A stretch of 64,000 nucleotides of DNA from positions 1 through 64,000 of the forward strand of contig LNQR01000032.1 in NCBI GenBank assembly GCA_001541255.1, in the 5' to 3' direction. Positions 8,678 to 17,218 of the stretch are shown here, piece by piece. Each line of letters begins with the position of its first letter. Position 1 is the stretch's first letter. The notes below the pieces were generated by a model. It did not search any database and was not told the DNA's origin. It saw nothing but the letters and a program-made list of their open reading frames with translations. The stretch comes from Candidatus Magnetominusculus xianensis (GTDB taxonomy: Bacteria > Nitrospirota > Thermodesulfovibrionia > Thermodesulfovibrionales > Magnetobacteriaceae). The translations under genes were made by a program, and so were the position numbers.

Positions 8678-9578
8678 AATAATAATCCCTCCGATTAAAT
8701 GCCAAGGGATTAAATCGAAACTCGTACCTTTAATTTTGGCTAATTCCCCACATCTTAATGAAATGGCATGGATAGAACCGTTTATGGGTTCAGGTGTTGT
8801 TGGCCTTAATGCTCGTCCGGTTAAGGCTTTATTCTCTGACATCAATCCACATTTGATAAATTTCTATAATGCTCTAAAATCCAAGTCTATTACACCTGAA
8901 TCTACAAGACTATATTTAGAAAAAGAGGGGAGACTTTTAAAAGAACAAGGAGAAACGTATTATTATTCTGTGCGTGAACGATTTAACCGTGAGAAAGACC
9001 CTATGGATTTTCTTTTTCTATCGCGTTCTTGCTTTAATGGGATGATTCGCTTCAACAGTAAAGGATGGTTCAATGTCCCATTCTGTAGAAAATCCAATCG
9101 GTTTGCCATCGCATATATAACTAAAATTGTCAATCAAATTGCACGATTTTATAATGTTTTGAGTAATTGTAGTTGGTCATTTACTTGTCAGGATTTTGAA
9201 ACGACTATTAGCTCTGCGACAGAAAAGGATTTTATTTATTGCGATCCACCATATTTAGGAAGGCATGTTGATTATTATAATTCATGGACTGTTGAGGACG
9301 AGAAACGACTATATGATTGTTTAGCAGCAACTAAGGCAAAATTTATTCTTTCAACATGGCATAGCAATAAGTATCGGAAGAATGATTCCTTATACAGCCT
9401 TTGGTCAAAATTCAGCATAGTTACACAAGACCACTTCTACCATGTCGGGGCGAAAGAAGACAATCGCAATCCAATGGTTGAAGCACTTGTTATGAATTTC
9501 ACTCCCTTATGTGAGAAGATAGAAAAAACACAACCTATCCCTGACTTGTTTTATTCAACTACAGTGAATGCATTATAA
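8667..9578 (+). CDS. DNA adenine-N6 methyltransferase, M.EcoRV type
   Basis: This D12-class adenine methyltransferase matches M.EcoRV almost block for block: IPPIKCQGIKSKLVP at the start, motif I EPFMGSGVVG near residue 37, CFNGMIRFNSKGWFNVPFC, motif IV DPPYLGRHVDYYNSW at residue 193, and DHFYHVGAKEDNRNPMVEAL. It protects host DNA from the endonuclease encoded just upstream by methylating an adenine in the shared site. I start at ATG 8667 rather than an upstream in-frame ATG, because the M.EcoRV homology begins there. The 11-base overlap with the endonuclease gene means the enzyme would be translated after the nuclease, which is unusual for self-protection. Confidence 0.92.
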   Translation: MINKIIIPPIKCQGIKSKLVPLILANSPHLNEMAWIEPFMGSGVVGLNARPVKALFSDINPHLINFYNALKSKSITPESTRLYLEKEGRLLKEQGETYYYSVRERFNREKDPMDFLFLSRSCFNGMIRFNSKGWFNVPFCRKSNRFAIAYITKIVNQIARFYNVLSNCSWSFTCQDFETTISSATEKDFIYCDPPYLGRHVDYYNSWTVEDEKRLYDCLAATKAKFILSTWHSNKYRKNDSLYSLWSKFSIVTQDHFYHVGAKEDNRNPMVEALVMNFTPLCEKIEKTQPIPDLFYSTTVNAL

Positions 9579-9735
9579 CAAATATATCACATTGACAAAG
9601 ACCCTAAAATGAAGACCCTAAAATTTCAAACTGAGACACTACCGAAAAGCCGCCATCGTATACACAAGCAGAAAAAATATGTTAGAGTATACCTAAAAAG
9701 CGGCACCTTTAAGTGAAAGAAAAAGATAAACACTA

Positions 9736-10701
9736 ATGACAGCAAGATGTGAACTATGCGGCCTCAGTGGTTTTGAGTTAATCGCCACTGAAATCAGAGA
9801 GGGACCGGGGCGGATTTGCCAGTGTACGCACTGCGGTCTCGTTATACAGGACATTGCGATGGACGCTGAGGAGCTGGCGACGTACTATAATGAGATATAC
9901 CAAAAGACCAACTCCCTCGACTCAACCAGAGAACAATCCCCGCGGGAACATTTCGAGGACAGGCTCAAGACCATTGACCCAATTGTCGGACAGCTGCGTG
10001 CTTATCTCCATCCAGATTTAACTGTCCTTGAGCTTGGCTCAGGCACAGGGGAACTGCTCTACAGCATAAAGCCGCATGTGAAGTCTGTCACAGGCATAGA
10101 GATACACAAGGGATTCGTCGAATTTATGAAAGGCTCTCTTGGTATCGAGGCATACGCGCAGGATATAAACGATATTGACTTTGGCGGCAGGAAATACGAT
10201 TTGATTGTCTCCATAGCCACTCTTGACCATCTTATCAATCCCTTTGAGACCCTGTTAAAGTTGAAATCCCTGCTCACAGACGACGGGCTGATGTACGTTG
10301 AAGTACCAAACAGGGATGAGGCTCTGAATCATTACCTGCCTGAGCCGAATCTCAAGGCATTTAACAAGTTTTTTTGGCACAAGGCGCATTTCTATTATTT
10401 CACTGCAGATACGCTGACAAAGTTAATGCAAAAGGCTGGACTGAGCTGTGAACTAAGCTGCAGGCACGAGTACACGCTTCATAACTACCTGAACTGGTAT
10501 TTCAGGGGAAGGCCCCAGGGTTCGTTCGTAGATGCCGTTACAGGGAAAGGCCTTTTTATGGGTAACAGTGAGTTTGAGGCAGGGATGAATGATATGTTTA
10601 ACGAAATGAACGAGCGCTTTCTAAGGCTGATGTCAGTGACAAATCAGGGCGACACGCTGTGCTGTGCTGCAAGGAAACATGACTCAAAAGGAAACCAATG
10701 A
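9736..10701 (+). CDS. SAM-dependent class I methyltransferase with N-terminal zinc ribbon
   Basis: The N-terminus has two Cys pairs, CELC and CTHC, forming a probable zinc knuckle. A class I methyltransferase domain follows with LELGSGTGELL (SAM loop) near residue 97 and VTGIEIHKGFVEF. This architecture is common among methyltransferases of sugar and antibiotic loci, including C-methyltransferases. The following B12-radical SAM gene starts at the ATGA overlap with its stop, so the two are co-translated. The substrate is unknown; the surrounding glycan genes suggest a sugar. Confidence 0.82.
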   Translation: MTARCELCGLSGFELIATEIREGPGRICQCTHCGLVIQDIAMDAEELATYYNEIYQKTNSLDSTREQSPREHFEDRLKTIDPIVGQLRAYLHPDLTVLELGSGTGELLYSIKPHVKSVTGIEIHKGFVEFMKGSLGIEAYAQDINDIDFGGRKYDLIVSIATLDHLINPFETLLKLKSLLTDDGLMYVEVPNRDEALNHYLPEPNLKAFNKFFWHKAHFYYFTADTLTKLMQKAGLSCELSCRHEYTLHNYLNWYFRGRPQGSFVDAVTGKGLFMGNSEFEAGMNDMFNEMNERFLRLMSVTNQGDTLCCAARKHDSKGNQ

Positions 10702-12215
10702 AAGTACTGCTGATATACCCAAACATCAGGGGGATGAATATGCTTCCTCCGGCAATCGCGCTTTTCTCATCGATACTGAAAGAACAAGGGCATACGGTAT
10801 CGCTCTTTGACGCCACAGATTACCCAAATATTGAAGATAACGAGTTCAACAGCGATAAGCTGAAAGAAAAAAACCTGAATGTCCGCCCCTTTGACGACAC
10901 ACTCTTAAAAATTACATTTAAGGAAGACGACCTCTTTGAGTCATATAAAAAACACGTAGAGGGCATTTCCCCTGACCTCATTGCTATGTCAACAACAGAG
11001 GACATGTTCCCTATAGGGATTAGGCTGCTTGAGCTGTCGTCAGTATATAAAATCCCCACATTGGTTGGCGGGGTGTTTGCAACCTTTGCGCCGGAGCTTG
11101 TGATAAGCCGGCCGGAGGTGGATATGGTCTGCGTTGGTGAGGGCGAACATGTTATAAAGGAACTGTGTGCGCGCATGGACAAGGCAATGCCATACGACGA
11201 TATCCCGGGGCTTTGGACAAAGAAAAAAGGTGAAATAAGACGCAACCCCATGGGGCAGGCAGTTGATATGAACGAAAACCCGATGCTTGATTTGTCGATA
11301 TTCCCTGAGGGGCGACTCTACAGGCCGATGCAGGGGCGGGTGTGGAGGATGTTTCCACTTGAGACGCACCGCGGCTGCCCGTACCAGTGTACGTACTGCA
11401 ATTCCCCGTCTCAGACATATAAATACAGGGAAGAGACAGGCTCAAGGTTCTTTCGCAAGAAGCGCCTTGATAAGATCAGGCAGGAGATAATTCATTTCCG
11501 TGATAACTACAACGCCGAGGCATTTTATTTCTGGGCAGATACGTTCTTTGCGTATTCAGAGGCCGAGTTTGACGCCTTCGTTGAGATGTATTCAGACTTT
11601 AAAATCCCCTTCTGGTGCCAGACGCGCCCTGAGACCGTTACACATAGGCGGGTGAAAAAACTCTCAGAGGTGGGCATGTTCAGAATGGCCTTCGGCATAG
11701 AGCACGGCAACGAAGAGTTTAGAAAGCGGGTCATTCACAGAAGCGTAAAAAATGAGACTATTATCAAGGCCCTTGCAACGGTTAATGATGTGGGCGTCCC
11801 ATTCAGTGTAAACAACATACTGGGATTCCCATTTGAGACGCGCGAGCTGACGTTTGACACAATAGAGCTGAACCGGCATATATACGCCGACAGCATGAAC
11901 GCCTATTCCTTCAGCCCGTTTCACGGCACACCACTGAGAAAAATCGCAGAAGAACAGGGCTACATCAAGCCAGGCACTATAGCCCGTTCGGTAACAAGAC
12001 CAACACTGCTAAATATGCCGCAGTACACGCCTGAACAAATAGAGGGCGTCAGGCGGTGCTTTGTGATATATACGAAACTGCCGAAGTCCATGTGGCCTGA
12101 GGTTGAAAAGGCCGAAAAGCTGACACCCGAAGGCGATGCCATATGGGAAAAACTCAGAGACGAAGTGGCAGAGAAATATATGCCGCATAACGCTGAGGAA
12201 AAAATAACGGACTAG
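10698..12215 (+). CDS. B12-binding domain radical SAM protein (BchE-like group)
   Basis: The 505-residue protein starts with a cobalamin-binding Rossmann domain (MKVLLIYPNIRGMNMLPPAIA, then LVGGVFATFAPE) and continues with a radical SAM domain whose cluster motif is CPYQCTYCNS near residue 230. FAFGIEHG and NNILGFPFET are typical of the P-methylase/BchE lineage. Such enzymes methylate or rearrange unreactive carbons. It overlaps the methyltransferase gene by four bases behind an AAAGGA ribosome site. The substrate is not evident; a surface sugar or lipid is plausible from context. Confidence 0.85.
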   Translation: MKVLLIYPNIRGMNMLPPAIALFSSILKEQGHTVSLFDATDYPNIEDNEFNSDKLKEKNLNVRPFDDTLLKITFKEDDLFESYKKHVEGISPDLIAMSTTEDMFPIGIRLLELSSVYKIPTLVGGVFATFAPELVISRPEVDMVCVGEGEHVIKELCARMDKAMPYDDIPGLWTKKKGEIRRNPMGQAVDMNENPMLDLSIFPEGRLYRPMQGRVWRMFPLETHRGCPYQCTYCNSPSQTYKYREETGSRFFRKKRLDKIRQEIIHFRDNYNAEAFYFWADTFFAYSEAEFDAFVEMYSDFKIPFWCQTRPETVTHRRVKKLSEVGMFRMAFGIEHGNEEFRKRVIHRSVKNETIIKALATVNDVGVPFSVNNILGFPFETRELTFDTIELNRHIYADSMNAYSFSPFHGTPLRKIAEEQGYIKPGTIARSVTRPTLLNMPQYTPEQIEGVRRCFVIYTKLPKSMWPEVEKAEKLTPEGDAIWEKLRDEVAEKYMPHNAEEKITD

Positions 12216-12244
12216 TCAGGCAAGCACACGCCCAAAATAAATAA

Positions 12245-14341
12245 ATGAAAAAATCTCTGCCAGTACTAACCGCCTTAACATTTCTCTTATCATTGATACT
12301 GTACACATCCGGCGGGTTTGATTACTTTGAGCTAAAGGCCTATGATATATACTGCCGGTACTTAAATCCCGCGACTACTTCTGACAACATAGTCATAGTC
12401 AAGATTGACCAGCACAGCCTTGATGAAAGGAGTAAGCAGGGGACAAACTGGCCGTGGCCGCGCCAGCTCTATGCCGCAATGGTAGAGTATATGTCTGAGG
12501 CCGATGCAATATTTATTGATATACTTTATACCCAGTCGTCCTTCTACGGCGTGGAAGATGACAAATTATTTGCCGATGCCGTAAAGAAGGCCGACAATGT
12601 CTATATAGCGATGTTCCTCTCGGAATCCCCCCCTAACCAGATATCTGAGGCAGAAGAGGCACTTATCAGGCGTATAGAAATCAGGGACAACGCCACCGTG
12701 TTCAGCACCTTTAACTCTATGGTACCTCAAATAGAGGAACTGATGGAGGCAGTAAGGGGTGGGGGCAATGTTTCGATTTCACCTGACAGCGACAGCATTT
12801 ACAGGAAAATCCCCTTGTTCTTTAAACTAAGAGGTCATACAATACCATATTTTACGCTTGGGTTTCTGATAGATAAAAAGGTTGCTGCTATTGCCGATGG
12901 CCGTCTCATTGTAAAGGGAAAAGAGGTGCCGGGAATAAGCCCGTACTTAAGATATTCTACCCACAAAGACCCATACCCCTCTATCTCTGCTGAAGAGATT
13001 CTCCAGTCCCATCTTGCAGCGTCACAGTCAGAAAAGCCTGCGATCGATAAAGATTTCTTTAAAGGAAAGGCTGTTTTCATGGGGCTGACCGCGGCAGGAC
13101 TATATGATTTGAAATCCACACCGGTTACCACCATCTCAACAGGTATAAATATCCATGCCGCCGCCTTTGACAACATCATTAACGGCAGATTTATCAGAAA
13201 ACTGGACAAGATTTACGTATGTCTGCCCATGTTTATTCTCTGCCTCTTTGCCGTTACCTCTGTGTTAAGGCGGCATTCGCTCTTAAGCAACATTGGGGCA
13301 TTGGCTGCGTCTGTTGTTGTGATAACAGCCGTTACTGCAATTTTATTTAAAAATGCAATATATCTTGAGGTCATACCTCTTTTAGCTGCCGATATAACAA
13401 GTTTCATTGCAGCGCTGGCATATAGTTATGCCTCAGAGGGCAAGAAGAGGCAGTTTCTTAAGACGGTTTTTACGCAGTACATGGACAAGAAGATTGCCGA
13501 TCACATATTAAAAAATCCAGAGCTTCTGAAGCCGGGTGGCAACACTATGGACGTTGTCGTGTATTTTGCTGACATTGCAGGGTTTACGACAATCTCTGAG
13601 ATGCAAACCGCCCAGGAGACGGCCATCATGCTTCATGGCGTGATGAGCGAACTGACAGAGGTAATCATCGGATACGGGGGCGTGGTAGATAAGTATATTG
13701 GCGACTGTATAATGGCCTTTTGGGGCGCCCCAGTGGTCTCAGAAAGCGATGAGACAAACTCCTGCAGCGCTGCCGTAAACTGCCTCAAGGCGCTGGATAA
13801 GGTCAATAACGAATTTAAAAGCAAGGGATTCCCCAATATTTCCCTTCGCATAGGTATGCACAAAGGCGACGCTATCGCCGGGAATATGGGCAGCAACAGG
13901 CTCTACAATTTCACTGTCATTGGCGACACGGTAAATCTCGCATCGAGGCTTGAGTCTGTAAACAAGTATTTTAAGACGAAGATAATAGTAAGCGAAGATG
14001 TACTTGCCGGTACAAATGACTTATTTTTAAGCCGTGAGCTGGCCCTCATAGAGGTCAAGGGCAAGAGCATACCGGTAAAAATATTTGAGGTCATGGGTTT
14101 TGTTGACGGCGCTGACGATGACAAAAGAGTGCTTGCCGGGCGCTACAAAGAGGCGATGCACCTGTTTAAAGAGGGAAAGTGGCAGGAATCGGCAGAGAAA
14201 TTAGAGGAAATCTTATCGCTGTATCCGGCAGACGGGCCATCGGGTGTACTGTTAAAACGGGTAAAAAATTTATTGGCTGCCCCGACGCTAAAAGATGACT
14301 TGACAAAAGATTGGATAATTGTTAAAATGACTGAGAAATGA
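12245..14341 (+). CDS. CHASE2-domain adenylate/guanylate cyclase
   Basis: A single N-terminal membrane segment is followed by an extracytoplasmic CHASE2 sensor (about residues 30-310, with IVIVKIDQHSLDE and WPWPRQLYA). Three transmembrane helices come next (about 325-395), then a class III nucleotidyl cyclase domain. Catalytic features are visible: metal-binding Asp in YFADIAGFTTIS (near 442) and KYIGDCIMAFWGAP (near 486), and GDTVNLASRLES for transition-state Asn and Arg. The Lys in DKYIGD favours ATP as substrate. It ends in a short helical segment. The following SH3 gene overlaps its stop by four bases. Confidence 0.92.
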   Translation: MKKSLPVLTALTFLLSLILYTSGGFDYFELKAYDIYCRYLNPATTSDNIVIVKIDQHSLDERSKQGTNWPWPRQLYAAMVEYMSEADAIFIDILYTQSSFYGVEDDKLFADAVKKADNVYIAMFLSESPPNQISEAEEALIRRIEIRDNATVFSTFNSMVPQIEELMEAVRGGGNVSISPDSDSIYRKIPLFFKLRGHTIPYFTLGFLIDKKVAAIADGRLIVKGKEVPGISPYLRYSTHKDPYPSISAEEILQSHLAASQSEKPAIDKDFFKGKAVFMGLTAAGLYDLKSTPVTTISTGINIHAAAFDNIINGRFIRKLDKIYVCLPMFILCLFAVTSVLRRHSLLSNIGALAASVVVITAVTAILFKNAIYLEVIPLLAADITSFIAALAYSYASEGKKRQFLKTVFTQYMDKKIADHILKNPELLKPGGNTMDVVVYFADIAGFTTISEMQTAQETAIMLHGVMSELTEVIIGYGGVVDKYIGDCIMAFWGAPVVSESDETNSCSAAVNCLKALDKVNNEFKSKGFPNISLRIGMHKGDAIAGNMGSNRLYNFTVIGDTVNLASRLESVNKYFKTKIIVSEDVLAGTNDLFLSRELALIEVKGKSIPVKIFEVMGFVDGADDDKRVLAGRYKEAMHLFKEGKWQESAEKLEEILSLYPADGPSGVLLKRVKNLLAAPTLKDDLTKDWIIVKMTEK

Positions 14342-14793
14342 TGAGAAAGATTGCAGTAATAGTAATTTTGTTGCTTGTACCTGCGCTTGTCTATAGCGAG
14401 ACTATGCAGGTAATCACGAAGGAGAATGCCGTCAGGGCAGACTGCAACTTTTACTCTGCCGTCAAGGCGATGGTCAAGTATGCCGACACGCTGGAGATAG
14501 TCTCAACTAAGGGTGACTGGTACATGGTGAAGTTTGGGGATAAGTCCGGCTGCATACACAAAACCGCGCTCAACAAGACTGCTGTAGCATTAGCCAAGAC
14601 AGAGGGCGGCAAGCACACCGCCTCAAAGGATGAGGTATCGCTTGCTGGCAAGGGATTTAATCCGCAGGTCGAGGATGCCTATAAGAAAAAGCACCCGGAA
14701 CTGGATTTTGATCTTGTTACTAAAATAGAAGGCTTCACCGTACCAGCTGAGAAGGTTGCAGCGTTTATAAAGGACGGGGGCCTAAAGGAATAG
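14338..14793 (+). CDS. SH3 domain-containing secreted protein
   Basis: A 20-residue signal peptide (MRKIAVIVILLLVPALVYSE) precedes a bacterial SH3 domain, with NAVRADCNFYSAVKAMVKYAD and DWYMVKFGDKSGCIHK. The C-terminal part is charged and unassigned. Bacterial SH3 domains bind peptidoglycan or proteins in the periplasm. The ATG overlaps the cyclase stop by four bases and the M48 protease gene follows after 16 bases, so the three are probably one operon at the cell envelope. Confidence 0.78.
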   Translation: MMRKIAVIVILLLVPALVYSETMQVITKENAVRADCNFYSAVKAMVKYADTLEIVSTKGDWYMVKFGDKSGCIHKTALNKTAVALAKTEGGKHTASKDEVSLAGKGFNPQVEDAYKKKHPELDFDLVTKIEGFTVPAEKVAAFIKDGGLKE

Positions 14794-14809
14794 ACGGAAT
14801 AAATTAGCC

Positions 14810-15670
14810 ATGAAAAAACACTTAAGCATAATGATATTTGCAGCGTTTGTATTTACAGGCTGTGTGCCGTCGCTTACGTCTTTAACAGAGACGGCGGTCA
14901 AGACAGGGTCAGCGGTGTCCAAGGCAGCACGCGAGATAACGCCGGAAGAGGAATACTATATCGGCAGGTCTGTTGCGGCAAGGATTCTGTCGTCCTATAA
15001 GCTTTTGAATGACCCGGACTTTACGGCGTATATCAATATCACGGGGCAGTCGATAGTGTTTCACTCGGAGATGCCGTTCACATTTGGCGGCTATCACTTT
15101 GCTATACTGGATTCTAAGGAGGTAAATGCCTTTGCGTGTCCGGGAGGGATTATATTTATCACAAAGGGCATGATAGATTTAGCGGTAAACGAGGACCAGC
15201 TTGCTGCAATACTTGCGCATGAGGTCGCGCACATAACCCATAAGGACGGGCTTGGCGCGATTAAATCATCGCGTTGGACTGAGGCGCTGACAGTAATGGG
15301 TTCTGAGGCTGCAAAGCAATACAGCCCTGGTCAGGTGTCTCAGTTGTTGAGTGTTTTCGAGGGATCGATAGATGACATCGTTAAATCTCTGGTAACAAAC
15401 GGCTACTCAAGGACGCAGGAATATTCAGCAGATGAGACCGCGGTTGTCTATCTAAAGGCGTCCGGCTACAACCCCGCGGCATTGAAAGATGTCCTGAGCA
15501 ATCTTCAGAGCAAGACGGGAAGTTCTGACGGCGGCATGTTTAAGACCCATCCATCACCGACTGACAGGATAAAAGAGGTAACTGCTAAACTCACAGAGTC
15601 CCAGGTCTCCGACTTTTTCAAGGTTCGCACGAAGAGATTTTCTGACCACTACAGCAAGTTCTCCAAATAG
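14810..15670 (+). CDS. M48 family metallopeptidase, lipoprotein
   Basis: The N-terminus ends in a lipobox-like FTGC, so the mature protein is probably anchored by a lipidated Cys. The zinc motif HEVAHITHKDG is an HExxH, and the third ligand Glu lies in QEYSADETAVVYL, as in LoiP and BepA-type M48 proteases. It is 286 residues long. It should act as a periplasmic protease in outer-membrane quality control. Its place behind the CHASE2 cyclase and SH3 genes suggests a role in envelope stress, which is inference. Confidence 0.88.
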   Translation: MKKHLSIMIFAAFVFTGCVPSLTSLTETAVKTGSAVSKAAREITPEEEYYIGRSVAARILSSYKLLNDPDFTAYINITGQSIVFHSEMPFTFGGYHFAILDSKEVNAFACPGGIIFITKGMIDLAVNEDQLAAILAHEVAHITHKDGLGAIKSSRWTEALTVMGSEAAKQYSPGQVSQLLSVFEGSIDDIVKSLVTNGYSRTQEYSADETAVVYLKASGYNPAALKDVLSNLQSKTGSSDGGMFKTHPSPTDRIKEVTAKLTESQVSDFFKVRTKRFSDHYSKFSK

Positions 15671-15694
15671 TGCCCTGTTTTGACTAAGATAGTA

Positions 15695-17218
15695 CTATGG
15701 CCTGAACGTCTTAAGTATATTTTGAATATCCCCTTTCTTAAGCCCCGCCACTGATGGTATGAAAAAGGCGAATGCACTGACTGCAATCGTATAGATAATG
15801 CCTGAGATTAGAAAACCCGTGATCATATGGTCTTTTGTCAGAGGGTCAATAATAATTGCCGTTACATATGCCGTCACAGTCATAAACCCTATGCAAAGCG
15901 CCTGATGCCGCAAGTAGTGGACGAAAGATATGCCTATTGGCTTTGATATATAAAAAAGCAGTGCATTTACGCTTATTATGTTAATTACAACCATCTTAAT
16001 GGCTAACCCTGCCGCCCCAGCGCTGGCCCCGAGATACTCTGGAGATGCTATTAAGAAAAACGACATGGGTACGCCGACAGCGCTAACAAAGATTCCAATA
16101 TTTCTGTACAAGGTGGTCTTTCCCATTGCGAAATACGCCGAGGCAACTAACTGTCCATAAGTCTGATGAATTGGATAAAAGGCCATAACGGTAACGGCCC
16201 AAAGTGCGGCGTCGTATTGTTTACTGCCGAATATGTGAATAACTTTGCCAGCATTAATAGAGACAAAACACGAAAAAAACGCGGCTATAGAAAACATCGG
16301 CGGTATGTATTTTTCAAAAAGTCTGTTCATTCGTCCGATGTCGTTTTCGGCGTGGACGATGGAAAACTCCCGCATCAGAAGCGGCGTCATTGCCCCGGTA
16401 AATAGGAAACACAGGGCGCCTATCTGAGTTGAGAGCCCAAAAAAACCCTGTTCTACGCTTCCGCTCATGACCTGCAAGAGCCACATATCGAAAATGTTCG
16501 CTACCATACCGATCAAACCACTTACAAACAGTGGATGACCATAGGTGTAAGATTCCCTTGCATAAAGCCTTACATGGTGCGCAGTTAATTCTGTCCTTTT
16601 AAATAGTGAAAACCCACCTCTTTGCATAATAAAGATAAAGGCCGCCAAAAGAAAAATAAATAATGCATAGTTATATAAGAAAAAAACGGTCAGGTCTAAT
16701 TTGCCCGACACAAATAACCACACCAAAAGGCACAATCCCAAAAGACGCTGGAGCATCTTTGCCTTTTCCGCGGTAACGGTCAACCCATAGGCATCTGCCA
16801 TTTGGCTCAATATCTGCGTTATCCATGTGAAAAGCCCAAAGCCAGCGGCCAGGTAAATAAAACCAATTTGCTCGCCTGGCCATATATACATATGAAGAGA
16901 CATTATATGTGAAGAGCTGGTGAAAAAAAACACAGCAAGACAGACCAATATGCCAAATAACATGTAGAAACGCACAAGACGTGAGTCCTGCGGGTTCTTC
17001 GATAGCATTGTGAAGTACCCCGTTGAAGTGTTTAACTCCAAAAACGAGATTAGCTGACTAAAAAAGCCGGTTAAGTAGTTGAAGTCGCCATAGGCACGCG
17101 GGCCAAGGCTCCGCGGTATAATCGTCTGCGAGATCAGGCCTATCAAAAGACCGGCAAAGTTTGTTGTCAGCTTATAGAGGTATCTCTTGTTGAAGGAATC
17201 GGTGGTTCTGCTACTCAT
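15695..17218 (-). CDS. Polysaccharide flippase (MATE/Wzx-like membrane protein)
   Basis: A protein of about 507 residues with a dozen or more hydrophobic segments, starting KLTTNFAGLLIGLISQTIIPRSLG, the typical first helix of Wzx/RfbX-type oligosaccharide flippases, followed by GPRAYGDFNYL. It should move lipid-linked glycan units across the inner membrane. The frame is open to ATG 17236, but ATG 17218 gives an eight-base overlap with the upstream transferase gene and a more usual N-terminus (MSSRTTDSF). Neither start has a clear ribosome site. It is the last gene of a two-gene minus-strand operon. Confidence 0.82.
   Translation of the reverse strand: MSSRTTDSFNKRYLYKLTTNFAGLLIGLISQTIIPRSLGPRAYGDFNYLTGFFSQLISFLELNTSTGYFTMLSKNPQDSRLVRFYMLFGILVCLAVFFFTSSSHIMSLHMYIWPGEQIGFIYLAAGFGLFTWITQILSQMADAYGLTVTAEKAKMLQRLLGLCLLVWLFVSGKLDLTVFFLYNYALFIFLLAAFIFIMQRGGFSLFKRTELTAHHVRLYARESYTYGHPLFVSGLIGMVANIFDMWLLQVMSGSVEQGFFGLSTQIGALCFLFTGAMTPLLMREFSIVHAENDIGRMNRLFEKYIPPMFSIAAFFSCFVSINAGKVIHIFGSKQYDAALWAVTVMAFYPIHQTYGQLVASAYFAMGKTTLYRNIGIFVSAVGVPMSFFLIASPEYLGASAGAAGLAIKMVVINIISVNALLFYISKPIGISFVHYLRHQALCIGFMTVTAYVTAIIIDPLTKDHMITGFLISGIIYTIAVSAFAFFIPSVAGLKKGDIQNILKTFRP

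Larger units (their letters stand above)
7667..9642. mobile_element. Restriction-modification cassette between 17-bp inverted repeats
   Basis: GTAGTGTCTCAATTTGA at 7667-7683 recurs inverted, with one mismatch, as TCAAACTGAGACACTAC at 9626-9642. Between them lie only the EcoRV-like endonuclease and methyltransferase genes, no transposase. The cassette is clearly richer in A+T than the flanking sugar genes. This is the form of a passenger module between insertion-sequence ends, moved by a transposase supplied elsewhere. Just inside the right end a 13-base unit beginning AAGACCCTAAAAT is repeated twice at 9598-9625. No target duplication was identified. The family of the ends is not known to me. 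Confidence 0.6.
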
